This document shows, one piece after another, positions 1-6,939 of a DNA stretch of 64,000 nt (positions are counted from its first letter, which is position 1; each line of letters starts with the position of its first letter). The translations under genes and the position numbers were made by a program. The notes below the pieces were generated by a model. The model was not told the origin of the DNA and ran no database searches. It saw only the letters and a list, made by a program, of their open reading frames with translations. Location: assembly GCA_038240015.1 (NCBI GenBank), contig JBBSEF010000002.1, forward strand, positions 1 through 64,000. Direction: 5' to 3'. The DNA is from CAHJXF01 sp038240015. GTDB lineage: Bacteria; Pseudomonadota; Gammaproteobacteria; Burkholderiales; Burkholderiaceae_D.

Positions 1-416
1 CGAGTCCGTCCGACGGCGCCCACGCGCATGACCGACGAGCGCTTGTTCTGGTCGGCGCCCCAGTCGGTCGCGCGCTGGATGGTCGACGGCTCGAACGGTT
101 CTTCGTCGCTTCGCGCCCGCACGGTCCGCGTCACGCTCGACGCCGGCGCGGCGGGACGTTCGCGGCGAACCATTTGCAAGATGCGCCACGCGAGCAGCAA
201 GACGATCATGAGCGCGACCAGAACCAGGGCAAGCGGAGCGCCATCGAGCCGCTCGAGCACAAGCGCAAATGCGGAACGCGTCGATGTATCGCTCGCGGCG
301 TTCGCGCCCGCCTGGGCGAACGCAAGATCGACCGGGACGCCCAACCATGCCCAAGCCGCCCGATGCGACAGGTGAAGCGCGGCGGCTCGCGGACCCGATC
401 GTCGTTCTGTATTCAT
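1..416 (-). CDS. Partial membrane protein, C-terminus beyond window
   Basis: Reading the minus strand from an ATG at 416, the frame stays open to the window edge (138 codons), so the gene is cut off at its 3' end. Residues 1-40 are weakly hydrophobic and end in AFAQAG, which resembles a signal-peptide cleavage region. A clear membrane helix (PLALVLVALMIVLLLAW) lies near residues 65-82, followed by a basic and then a charged cytoplasmic-looking stretch. It starts 7 bases after the purC stop, with GAGAG just upstream as a possible ribosome site, so it is probably co-transcribed with purC. I do not recognise the family. Confidence 0.6.
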   Translation of the reverse strand, partial: MNTERRSGPRAAALHLSHRAAWAWLGVPVDLAFAQAGANAASDTSTRSAFALVLERLDGAPLALVLVALMIVLLLAWRILQMVRRERPAAPASSVTRTVRARSDEEPFEPSTIQRATDWGADQNKRSSVMRVGAVGRT

Positions 417-423
417 TGCGCTC

Positions 424-1317
424 TCATGAAGTCAGACGCCTCAGCGCCTCGCGATATTTTTCCGCGGTCTTTTCGACGATGCGGGCGGGCAGCGCGGGCG
501 CCGGCGCACGCTTGTTCCATCCCGGCACCGACTCGAGATAGTCGCGCAGATATTGCTTGTCGAAACTCGGCGGATTATCGCCTGCCGCACTGGCGATAGC
601 ATACGAATCCGCTGGCCAGAAGCGCGAAGAATCGGCGGTGAGGACTTCGTCCATCAGGGTCAGCGTGCCATTCGCGTCGAGGCCGAATTCGAATTTGGTA
701 TCGGCAATCAGGATGCCGCGTGTCGCTGCGTAGGTGCTGGCGCGGGCGTAGAGGGCGAGACTTGTTGCACGCACACGATCGGCAAGGGCCGCGCCTATGG
801 TTGCGGCCATCGCGTCGAACGCGATGTTCTCGTCATGCGCGCCGAGATCCGCCTTGGTCGCAGGCGTGAAGATCGGTTCGGGCAGACGCTGTGCATTCTT
901 CAGGCCTGCGGGCAACCGCTGTCCGCAAATCATTTCGGTGGCCTGATAGTCCTTCCATCCGGAACCCGCCAGATACCCACGCACCACGGCTTCGACCGGC
1001 AGTGGCTTCAGGCGCTTGACGACCATGGAGCGGCCGTGCACCTCTTCGCTCTCGTCGCTCGCAACCACCGACTCGGGCGCGATGCCGGTCAGATGATTGG
1101 GCACGATATCTTTCAGATGCTCGAACCAAAACAGCGCCATCTGTGTGAGCACCGCACCCTTGCCGGGAATCGGTTCGTTCATCACCACATCGAACGCCGA
1201 GATGCGATCACTCGCGACCATCAGCATGCGATCGTCGCCCACCGCATAGTTTTCGCGCACCTTGCCGCGGCCGAGGAGCGGCAGCGAGTGCAGGTTGGAT
1301 TGGAAGAGTGTGCTCAA
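424..1317 (-). CDS. purC: SAICAR synthetase (PurC)
   Basis: Phosphoribosylaminoimidazole-succinocarboxamide synthase joins aspartate to CAIR using ATP in purine synthesis. The 297-residue product has the usual length and landmarks: the GRGKVRENY nucleotide-binding start, SDRISAFDVVMNEPIPGKG near residues 36-55, EAVVRGYLAGSGWK near 108-121, and DTKFEFGLD followed by LMDEVLTADSSRFW. The only start in frame near the N-terminus is TTG at 1317; no good ribosome site is visible. It lies downstream of fba on the same strand, as in other betaproteobacteria, separated from it by one small membrane-protein gene. Confidence 0.95.
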   Translation of the reverse strand: MSTLFQSNLHSLPLLGRGKVRENYAVGDDRMLMVASDRISAFDVVMNEPIPGKGAVLTQMALFWFEHLKDIVPNHLTGIAPESVVASDESEEVHGRSMVVKRLKPLPVEAVVRGYLAGSGWKDYQATEMICGQRLPAGLKNAQRLPEPIFTPATKADLGAHDENIAFDAMAATIGAALADRVRATSLALYARASTYAATRGILIADTKFEFGLDANGTLTLMDEVLTADSSRFWPADSYAIASAAGDNPPSFDKQYLRDYLESVPGWNKRAPAPALPARIVEKTAEKYREALRRLTS

Positions 1318-1369
1318 GTGGAGGCGCGATACAGGCGATTGGATTCCGCGACGAGTTCAGCAACCAAGT

Positions 1370-2023
1370 TCATCGGATGAACTCGACCGAGCGGATCTTC
1401 CCGAAGTCGCTGCTGAAGTCGCCGAGGTCATTGCTGCCGACCAAGTTGTACGCGTCGATGCGCGTTTCGATGACCTCCCCACTATTGAGCGTAATGCGGG
1501 CGTTACCGTTGCGGACTTTCCAGTCGGACAGCTCGAAGCTTCGAATGCGCTGCATCTCTATCGTCTGACCGGCCACAGTCTTGAGCGCGGTGCCGGCGTA
1601 TTCCTCCTTGACGTCCTTGCGCAGCTTTACGACCGTACCGTCGAGCATGGTCACGATTGCGCCGGTGAAAGGAATGGATCGAAGCGGCGACGACGTGATG
1701 CCCGATGCAGCGCCATCGCGTGAGGACGAAGTCGTGGAACCGACCGCAGTGCCAGGCGCCGTCGCGGTCAACGGCGCCGGCTTGGAAGCCGTCGTGGTCG
1801 GGTCCGAAGAAGTAGATGGGAACGAAGACGTCGTCGGCGTGACCGCTTCGCGCACCGCACTGGCCTTCTCGCTCACGAGGGTCTTGTTCTTTTCGCCGAG
1901 CACCCCGTTCTGCGCAAGGATCGCAAGCAAGCCTGTCGCCGCGGTGATCACCGCGGCGGTCGCCGTGAGAATGCCCGGCATCGTGGCCCACCAGCTTCCG
2001 CTTCTTGCAGATTCGTCGGCCAT
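1370..2023 (-). CDS. Small membrane-anchored protein of unknown function
   Basis: A 217-residue protein with one strongly predicted helix at residues 17-40 (PGILTATAAVITAATGLLAI). The W-x-T-x-PGILTA-type start of this helix recurs in many bacterial single-pass proteins. A Ser/Thr/Ala-rich linker follows (about 60-115). The C-terminal domain (about 118-217) is beta-rich, with short repeats around TMLDGTVVKLRKD and ARITLNSGEVIETRID that read like a small barrel or sensor fold. It sits between fba and purC on the same strand, 14 bases after the fba stop. The function is unknown. Confidence 0.7.
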   Translation of the reverse strand: MADESARSGSWWATMPGILTATAAVITAATGLLAILAQNGVLGEKNKTLVSEKASAVREAVTPTTSSFPSTSSDPTTTASKPAPLTATAPGTAVGSTTSSSRDGAASGITSSPLRSIPFTGAIVTMLDGTVVKLRKDVKEEYAGTALKTVAGQTIEMQRIRSFELSDWKVRNGNARITLNSGEVIETRIDAYNLVGSNDLGDFSSDFGKIRSVEFIR

Positions 2024-2037
2024 GATCGCGTTCCTCG

Positions 2038-3102
2038 TCAGTGCACCACTTGCGCCAGCTCGCCCTTCTTGTACTTCTCGGCGATCACGCCCAGATTGAC
2101 CGGCTTGATCTTCGAAGCCATGCCGGCGCTGCCGAACTCCTGATAGCGCTGCTTGCAGATTTCCTTTGCAGCCGCCATCGCGGGCTTGAGATAGTCGCGC
2201 GGGTCGAACTTGTCGGGGTTCTCGGCGAGGTACCTGCGAATCGCCGCGGTCATCGCGAGACGGATGTCGGTATCGATGTTGATCTTGCGCACGCCGTGCT
2301 TGATGCCCTCCTGAATCTCCTCGACCGGCACGCCGTAGGTCTCGCGCATGTCGCCGCCGAAATCGCGAATCGTCTTCAACAGATCCTGCGGCACCGACGA
2401 CGATCCGTGCATCACAAGATGCGTGTTCGGGATGCGCTTGTGGATTTCTTTGATGCGATCGATCGCGAGGATGTCGCCGGTGGGTTTGCGCGTGAACTTG
2501 TAGGCGCCGTGCGACGTGCCGATCGCGATCGCCAGCGCGTCGAGTTGCGTCGCCTTGACGAAGCGCGCGGCTTCGTCGGGATCGGTCAGCAACTGCTCGC
2601 GCGTCATCGTGCCTTCAGCGCCGTGGCCGTCTTCCTTGTCGCCCTTCATGGTCTCGAGCGAGCCGAGCGCACCGAGTTCGCCTTCGACGGTGACGCCGAT
2701 CGCGTGCGCGATGTCGACGACCTTGCTCGTCACATCGACGTTGTAGTCGTAGTCGGCGACGGTCTTGCCGTCGGCCTCGAGCGAGCCGTCCATCATCACC
2801 GACGAGAACCCGAGACGCATCGCCTGGATGCAAACCGCGGGAGACTGCCCGTGGTCTTGATGCATCACCACCGGAATATTCGGATACGACTCGACCGCGG
2901 CTTCGATCAGATGGCGCAGAAAAATTTCGCCCGCGTACTTTCGCGCACCGGCCGACGCCTGCATGATCACCGGGCTGTCGGTTTCCGCGGCGGCGCTCAT
3001 GATCGCCTGCACCTGCTCGAGATTGTTAACGTTGAACGCGGGCAGGCCGTAGCCATGTTCGGCCGCATGGTCGAGCAGTTGGCGCATCGAGACGAGGGGC
3101 AT
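2038..3102 (-). CDS. fba: Class II fructose-bisphosphate aldolase (Calvin-cycle type)
   Basis: Zinc-dependent aldolase that interconverts fructose-1,6-bisphosphate and the triose phosphates. The product from ATG 3102 is 354 residues, the normal size for the Calvin-cycle subtype. It shows GLPAFNVNN near residue 17, the metal-binding HQDHG near 80, SSVMMDGS, a second metal site around EGELG and GTSHGAYK, and HGSSSVP. The open frame extends 32 codons further upstream, but 3102 is preferred because GGAG stands 9 bases before it and the family starts at MPLVSMRQL. In related bacteria pyk lies immediately upstream; here about 16.8 kb of other genes intervene. Confidence 0.96.
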   Translation of the reverse strand: MPLVSMRQLLDHAAEHGYGLPAFNVNNLEQVQAIMSAAAETDSPVIMQASAGARKYAGEIFLRHLIEAAVESYPNIPVVMHQDHGQSPAVCIQAMRLGFSSVMMDGSLEADGKTVADYDYNVDVTSKVVDIAHAIGVTVEGELGALGSLETMKGDKEDGHGAEGTMTREQLLTDPDEAARFVKATQLDALAIAIGTSHGAYKFTRKPTGDILAIDRIKEIHKRIPNTHLVMHGSSSVPQDLLKTIRDFGGDMRETYGVPVEEIQEGIKHGVRKINIDTDIRLAMTAAIRRYLAENPDKFDPRDYLKPAMAAAKEICKQRYQEFGSAGMASKIKPVNLGVIAEKYKKGELAQVVH

Positions 3103-3120
3103 GGCGAAATCTCCGAGAGA
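3085..3120. repeat. 36-bp direct repeat, copy 1 (fba start region)
   Basis: This stretch covers the fba ribosome site, start codon and first six codons. It recurs at 4051-4086 in the same orientation with 33 of 36 bases identical. The differences are g/a, g/t and c/t. Copy 1 is the functional one because it drives an intact fba. Confidence 0.85.
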
Positions 3121-3133
3121 ACGTTGCGTAAGG

Positions 3134-3179
3134 GACGTGACCTCGACGTGACCTCGACGTGACGCGCGACGTGACGCGC
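3134..3179. repeat. Short tandem repeat upstream of fba
   Basis: Four head-to-tail units: two of gacgtgacctc (11 bp) followed by two of gacgtgacgcgc (12 bp). They lie 32 bases upstream of the fba start. They are non-coding on either strand as far as I can see and sit at the edge of the accessory region. Confidence 0.85.
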
Positions 3180-3287
3180 GAGCGGCGCAGGAGTGCACGA
3201 CAGATCGGTCGAACTCGCGATTTTACCGTGCTGTCGCGGGGTCGCGTGAACATCCGGCGCGCTTTGCACGAACCCTGGCAAAACGAA

Positions 3288-4034
3288 TCAGCGCATCGGC
3301 TGCACGAAGGACTTCTTGGTCATGAAGACGTTGATCAGTTCACCGTCGAGTCCGAAGTCGGTATCGCGAATCACGAAATTGCTGGTGGGATAACCGGCCC
3401 AATCGCGCAGACGATCTTCGAAGTCGCGTCCGTACTCCCAGGTCACGAGGCTGCCCTGCTCCGAAATCGGATTGCCGTGATAGGTCGGCTCTTTCAGGAA
3501 CCGCATGATGTCGCCCTCCAGCCTGGCGCAGCATTCGCTTTTCTCGAGGTACGGAGACACCGGCACGGTGAACAGGTGAATGCCGCCGGGTTTGACCACG
3601 CGCATGATTTCGCGGAAGGCGGCGCCGGGATCGAAGACGTGCTCCATCACGTCTTGCGTCAGGAACACGTCGAAGCGGTTGTCGGCGAACGTGAGCGCCT
3701 CGAGATTCTCGCAACGCACACCGTCGATGGGAGTGCCCAGCGGGACATCGGGAAAATACTGCGAGACGCTGTAGTCGCGACAGCGTCGCGCGAGAAACTG
3801 CCACGTCGGCGAGCTTTCGTGAATGCTGCGATCGATCCAATCGGGTATCCACTTCGTGAGCACATGCGCCAGTGCCCGTTGGCGCGGAATCGACTGGCAT
3901 CTCGTACAAAAATAATGATCCCGAAGATATTCGCCGCGGGCCTCGAACATCGTGAACGAATCGCAGCAGGGGCAATAGCCGCGGTTGGAGACGACGACGC
4001 GGTCCATGCCTGCGGTGAGCTCACTGATCGCCAT
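3288..4034 (-). CDS. Class I SAM-dependent methyltransferase with N-terminal zinc ribbon
   Basis: The 248-residue protein begins with a probable four-cysteine zinc site (CPCC near residues 21-24 and CTRC near 42-45). A methyltransferase domain follows with a degenerate SAM motif, then a post-II acidic stretch FDVFLTQDVMEHV (about 124-136) and MRVVKPGGIHLFTVP (about 147-161), typical of the Methyltransf_11 group. The substrate cannot be told from sequence; relatives often act on sugars or small molecules. The start at 4034 lies just downstream of a duplicated piece of the fba leader. It is divergent from the N-hydroxylase operon that begins at 4321, so a shared role is possible but unproven. 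Confidence 0.8.
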   Translation of the reverse strand: MAISELTAGMDRVVVSNRGYCPCCDSFTMFEARGEYLRDHYFCTRCQSIPRQRALAHVLTKWIPDWIDRSIHESSPTWQFLARRCRDYSVSQYFPDVPLGTPIDGVRCENLEALTFADNRFDVFLTQDVMEHVFDPGAAFREIMRVVKPGGIHLFTVPVSPYLEKSECCARLEGDIMRFLKEPTYHGNPISEQGSLVTWEYGRDFEDRLRDWAGYPTSNFVIRDTDFGLDGELINVFMTKKSFVQPMR

Positions 4035-4050
4035 TGGCGAGCGGCCTTGA

Positions 4051-4086
4051 CATCGAGACGAAGGGCATTGCGAAATCTCTGAGAGA
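4051..4086. repeat. 36-bp direct repeat, copy 2 (relic of fba start)
   Basis: Second copy of the fba leader (see 3085-3120). On the minus strand it keeps an ATG at 4068 followed by codons for MPFVSM, against MPLVSM in fba, then runs 15 codons to a TGA at 4021-4023. That relic frame overlaps the methyltransferase start at 4034. The copy therefore looks like a decayed duplicate that may still deliver ribosomes to the methyltransferase. Confidence 0.8.
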
Positions 4087-4320
4087 GAGTGATCGGAGCA
4101 GAGGCGTACGAGTGAATGGAGCCTGCGCGCGATCTTAACGCGGACGGACAGGGATAGCCCCGTTCCGGCAACAGATAAGCACGTGCCGACGACTCGTCGT
4201 CCTACAGGATTGCCAGCGATTTCTCACGCGACAAGCGGCATTCGGATGGCTGGGGAGCGCTGCTGTTCCCGTAGTTTCAGGACTCGTCCACCAACGACCG
4301 CGGCCCCGCTGTCGCTTCAA

Positions 4321-5028
4321 ATGAACCTGTCAGTCACTACACCCCAAAAGATCATTCGCAGAGCGCGCGATCAATGGGCGCAAAAAATGGCGACGTATGT
4401 CCAGGGACCCCGCTTTCCCTGTCTGGGAGCGCGATCCGCCTTTAACAAGGATCGAGTGCGTTTCGGGCTCTATCAAAATCTTGGCGGCGCAGACAGCATC
4501 GAGGACCTGTGCGCGGACCTCGCGGCTTTTTCGCGGGAATTTCCCGCGCCCGGATCGGAAGCCGTGACCTTCCTCGCCATGTTCGATGAATCCGTTGCCA
4601 CCGAGGACGAGTTCGTCGAACGGATGTGGCAACACCTGCAGGCCTTGCATGAGCACGACCGCAAGGAGTTCGGGTGGGATACCGCAGTCAGCTCCGATCC
4701 ATCGCGTGCCGACTTCTCGTTCAGCGTCGCCGGCAGAGCCTTCTTCGTCGTCGGTCTCAGCCCCGTCTCATCGCGCATCGCACGGCGCGCGCCGATGCCG
4801 TGTCTTGTATTCAATTTCCACGATCAGTTCGAAGTGCTCCGGGCCAACGGAAAATACGCCCTGATGCAGACCGCGATTCGCAAACGGGACACGGCGTTGC
4901 AAGGGTCGATCAATCCCGTACTAGCGCGCTTTGGAGAATCGTCAGAGGCCCGTCAATACTCGGGCCAGGCGGTTGGCGCGGAATGGCGATGTCCGTTTCG
5001 TTCGGCGAGTGCGACCGGTGATGCGTGA
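4321..5028 (+). CDS. YqcI/YcgG-family heme-dependent N-hydroxylase (GntA/DcsA-like)
   Basis: The protein from ATG 4321 (235 residues) has the hallmark FPCLGARSAFN near residues 32-42 and FNFHDQFE near 162-169. These are signatures of the YqcI/YcgG family (PF08892). Characterised relatives are heme-dependent N-hydroxylases acting on guanidino or amino groups, such as GntA of guanitoxin synthesis and DcsA of D-cycloserine synthesis. The frame extends upstream to 4183, but that part does not resemble the family and has low-quality composition. No strong ribosome site is seen at 4321. Its last 8 bases overlap the next gene (ATGCGTGA), which implies translational coupling. The substrate is unknown. 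Confidence 0.85.
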   Translation: MNLSVTTPQKIIRRARDQWAQKMATYVQGPRFPCLGARSAFNKDRVRFGLYQNLGGADSIEDLCADLAAFSREFPAPGSEAVTFLAMFDESVATEDEFVERMWQHLQALHEHDRKEFGWDTAVSSDPSRADFSFSVAGRAFFVVGLSPVSSRIARRAPMPCLVFNFHDQFEVLRANGKYALMQTAIRKRDTALQGSINPVLARFGESSEARQYSGQAVGAEWRCPFRSASATGDA

Positions 5029-5632
5029 CCGCACTGAAGCGGCGGTGCGGATCGCTCCGCAGAGCGGCGCCGCATTCCACCTCAGGCATCGCGAAATTCT
5101 GCGCGTATGTGATCCGTACGGCGAACAGGTCGCCGATCTGTTCGCGTTCAAAGATGGCGAATCCTCCTGCAGCCTTTCATCGGGCCGCAGCATCGACTAC
5201 GCGGGCAAGATCTTTCTGACGACCGGCGACGTCTTGTACTCGAACGATAGCCGACCGATGTTCACCATCGTCGCCGACACGGTGGGCCGACACGACTTTC
5301 TTCTCACGCCCTGCAGTCAGGAGATGTTCGAGATTCTCCATCGACACGAGGGGCATCATCCCAGCTGCTTCGAGAATCTCTGCGCGTCGTTCGCGCCCTT
5401 CGGTATCAAGCCTGAACAGATCTCCACGACGTTCAACGTTTTCATGAATGTCGCGGTCGACCCGAACGGAACGGTCCGCGTCGAACCGCCTACATCCCGG
5501 GCCGGAGACTTCATCGAACTGCGCGCCGAAATGGATCTGATCTGCGCGCTGACCGCGTGTTCGGCGGAGCAGTCGAATAACGGGTCGTTCAAGCCGATCG
5601 ACTATCTGATCGTGGACGGCTCTTGCGCGTAG
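5021..5632 (+). CDS. DUF1989 (urea carboxylase-associated) family protein
   Basis: A 203-residue member of the DUF1989 family (PF09347). It shows the fold's opening around GEQVADLFAF and a metal-binding-looking segment LTPCSQEMF ... HEGHHPSCFENL, then FNVFMNV and a C-terminal SRAGDFIELRAEMDLICALTACS. Family members accompany urea/guanidine metabolism and some specialised pathways, but no general reaction is established. ATG 5021 is chosen because it fits the family start and overlaps the previous stop. The longer frame from 4931 lies inside the upstream gene. This is the second gene of a three-gene operon. Confidence 0.87.
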   Translation: MRDRTEAAVRIAPQSGAAFHLRHREILRVCDPYGEQVADLFAFKDGESSCSLSSGRSIDYAGKIFLTTGDVLYSNDSRPMFTIVADTVGRHDFLLTPCSQEMFEILHRHEGHHPSCFENLCASFAPFGIKPEQISTTFNVFMNVAVDPNGTVRVEPPTSRAGDFIELRAEMDLICALTACSAEQSNNGSFKPIDYLIVDGSCA

Positions 5633-5678
5633 TGCGCGTGGCCCGGCCGGTCTTCGATCGCGTCGAACGAGGTCGCTG

Positions 5679-6803
5679 ATGGAACCGATTGTCGAAGAGC
5701 TTGCCGCATTGATCGAGCATCACGGGTGGGCCAAAAAATTTCGGCAGGCGCTGGTCCTCGTGGCGTCCAGGGAAGTGCCGAGCATGGCGCGTGTTCGCAC
5801 GCTCGACGACTATCTGCATTACATCGACGCGATGGTGCGCTGGGCGCCTCGCGAGTCGGGAGATTCGCGCCTCGTGCACGACAAGCTCGTGGAGTTCTAT
5901 TTCCTGTTGGACCAGGCGCCGCTCAGGGAGCTCCAATCCCCGATCGAACCGGGCGCGGGCGGCGCCGCACTGACTCCTCTTTCGCAATGGATCAAGCGCT
6001 ACGCGATGGCGTGGGGCAGCTATCTCGACACGACCGGCTCCGCAATCCACATCGAATCGTTTCGAAGCAATCCTGCTTTCCTGTGGGACGAATACATGCC
6101 GCCGCCAAGCGGCTATCTGACGTTCAACCAGTTTTTCGCACGCCATGTCAGACCGGGAATGCGGCCGATCGCGTCCATCGGCGACGACAGCGTCGTGGTG
6201 TCTCCTGCGGACGCGAACTTCATCGGCGCATGGCGCATCGGCGAGGACTCGAGCATCCGCGTCGAGCACGCATCGCTCGATGTCAAGGGCATGCGATGGT
6301 CGATTCACCAACTGCTCGAAGGCAGCGCCTACGCGAACCGCTTTTGCGGCGGGACCTTTACGCACAGCGCACTGAGAACCTACGACTACCACCGCTGGCA
6401 TGCGCCCGTGCAAGGCACGGTGGTCGAAGCCCGCATCACTCAGGGCCAGGCGTCGCTCGATGTCATCGCGATATCCGACATGGTGGACGGCAAGCGCCAG
6501 AATATATTGCGCGCCGTCGAAGGCACCGGCTACCAGTTCGTTCAGACCCGTGGCCTGGTGGTTATCGAGTCCCCGATCGGCCTGGTCGCCTGTTTGCCGG
6601 TCGGCATGGCGCAAGTGTCTTCCGTCGTGATCACGGCGGCCGTCGGGAAAACGCTACACAAAGGCGAGGAGATGGGGTACTTCCAGTTCGGCGGTTCGGA
6701 CTTCGTGATGGTGTTCGACTGTGCGAGCAACCTCGAGCTGACGTGTCGTGCCGATGCGCACTACCTTCAGGGCAGTGTCATAGGACGCTGCCGCCCGACG
6801 TGA
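5679..6803 (+). CDS. PsiD-like pyruvoyl-dependent decarboxylase (phosphatidylserine decarboxylase family)
   Basis: A 374-residue protein with two parts. Residues 1-140 resemble the N-terminal PSDC-type extension found on PsiD-like amino-acid decarboxylases rather than on canonical Psd. Residues 145-370 are the PF02666 catalytic region, with FNQFFARHVRPG, FTHSALRTYDYHRWHAPV and, near residue 340, FGGSDF. The Gly-Ser of that last motif would self-cleave to form the pyruvoyl cofactor. There is no membrane helix, which again fits a soluble amino-acid decarboxylase better than lipid synthesis. It starts 46 bases after the DUF1989 gene and closes the operon. The true substrate is inference. Confidence 0.85.
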   Translation: MEPIVEELAALIEHHGWAKKFRQALVLVASREVPSMARVRTLDDYLHYIDAMVRWAPRESGDSRLVHDKLVEFYFLLDQAPLRELQSPIEPGAGGAALTPLSQWIKRYAMAWGSYLDTTGSAIHIESFRSNPAFLWDEYMPPPSGYLTFNQFFARHVRPGMRPIASIGDDSVVVSPADANFIGAWRIGEDSSIRVEHASLDVKGMRWSIHQLLEGSAYANRFCGGTFTHSALRTYDYHRWHAPVQGTVVEARITQGQASLDVIAISDMVDGKRQNILRAVEGTGYQFVQTRGLVVIESPIGLVACLPVGMAQVSSVVITAAVGKTLHKGEEMGYFQFGGSDFVMVFDCASNLELTCRADAHYLQGSVIGRCRPT

Positions 6804-6939
6804 CGTTCGCGGGTGCATGGCGATGTCGACTGCGCCCCGCATCTGCGTACGTTCCGACCGCGTGCCGTGAGCGACTATTGTCGCCGCGCGGCTGCTAACT
6901 CACGATAATGCGAGAGTGAGCCACGCAAGGGACAGCGCC

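Noticed and set aside
4183..4320. Upstream extension of the N-hydroxylase frame
   Set aside because: The 46 extra residues are Arg/Pro/Thr-rich and unlike the family; ATG 4321 gives the usual length.
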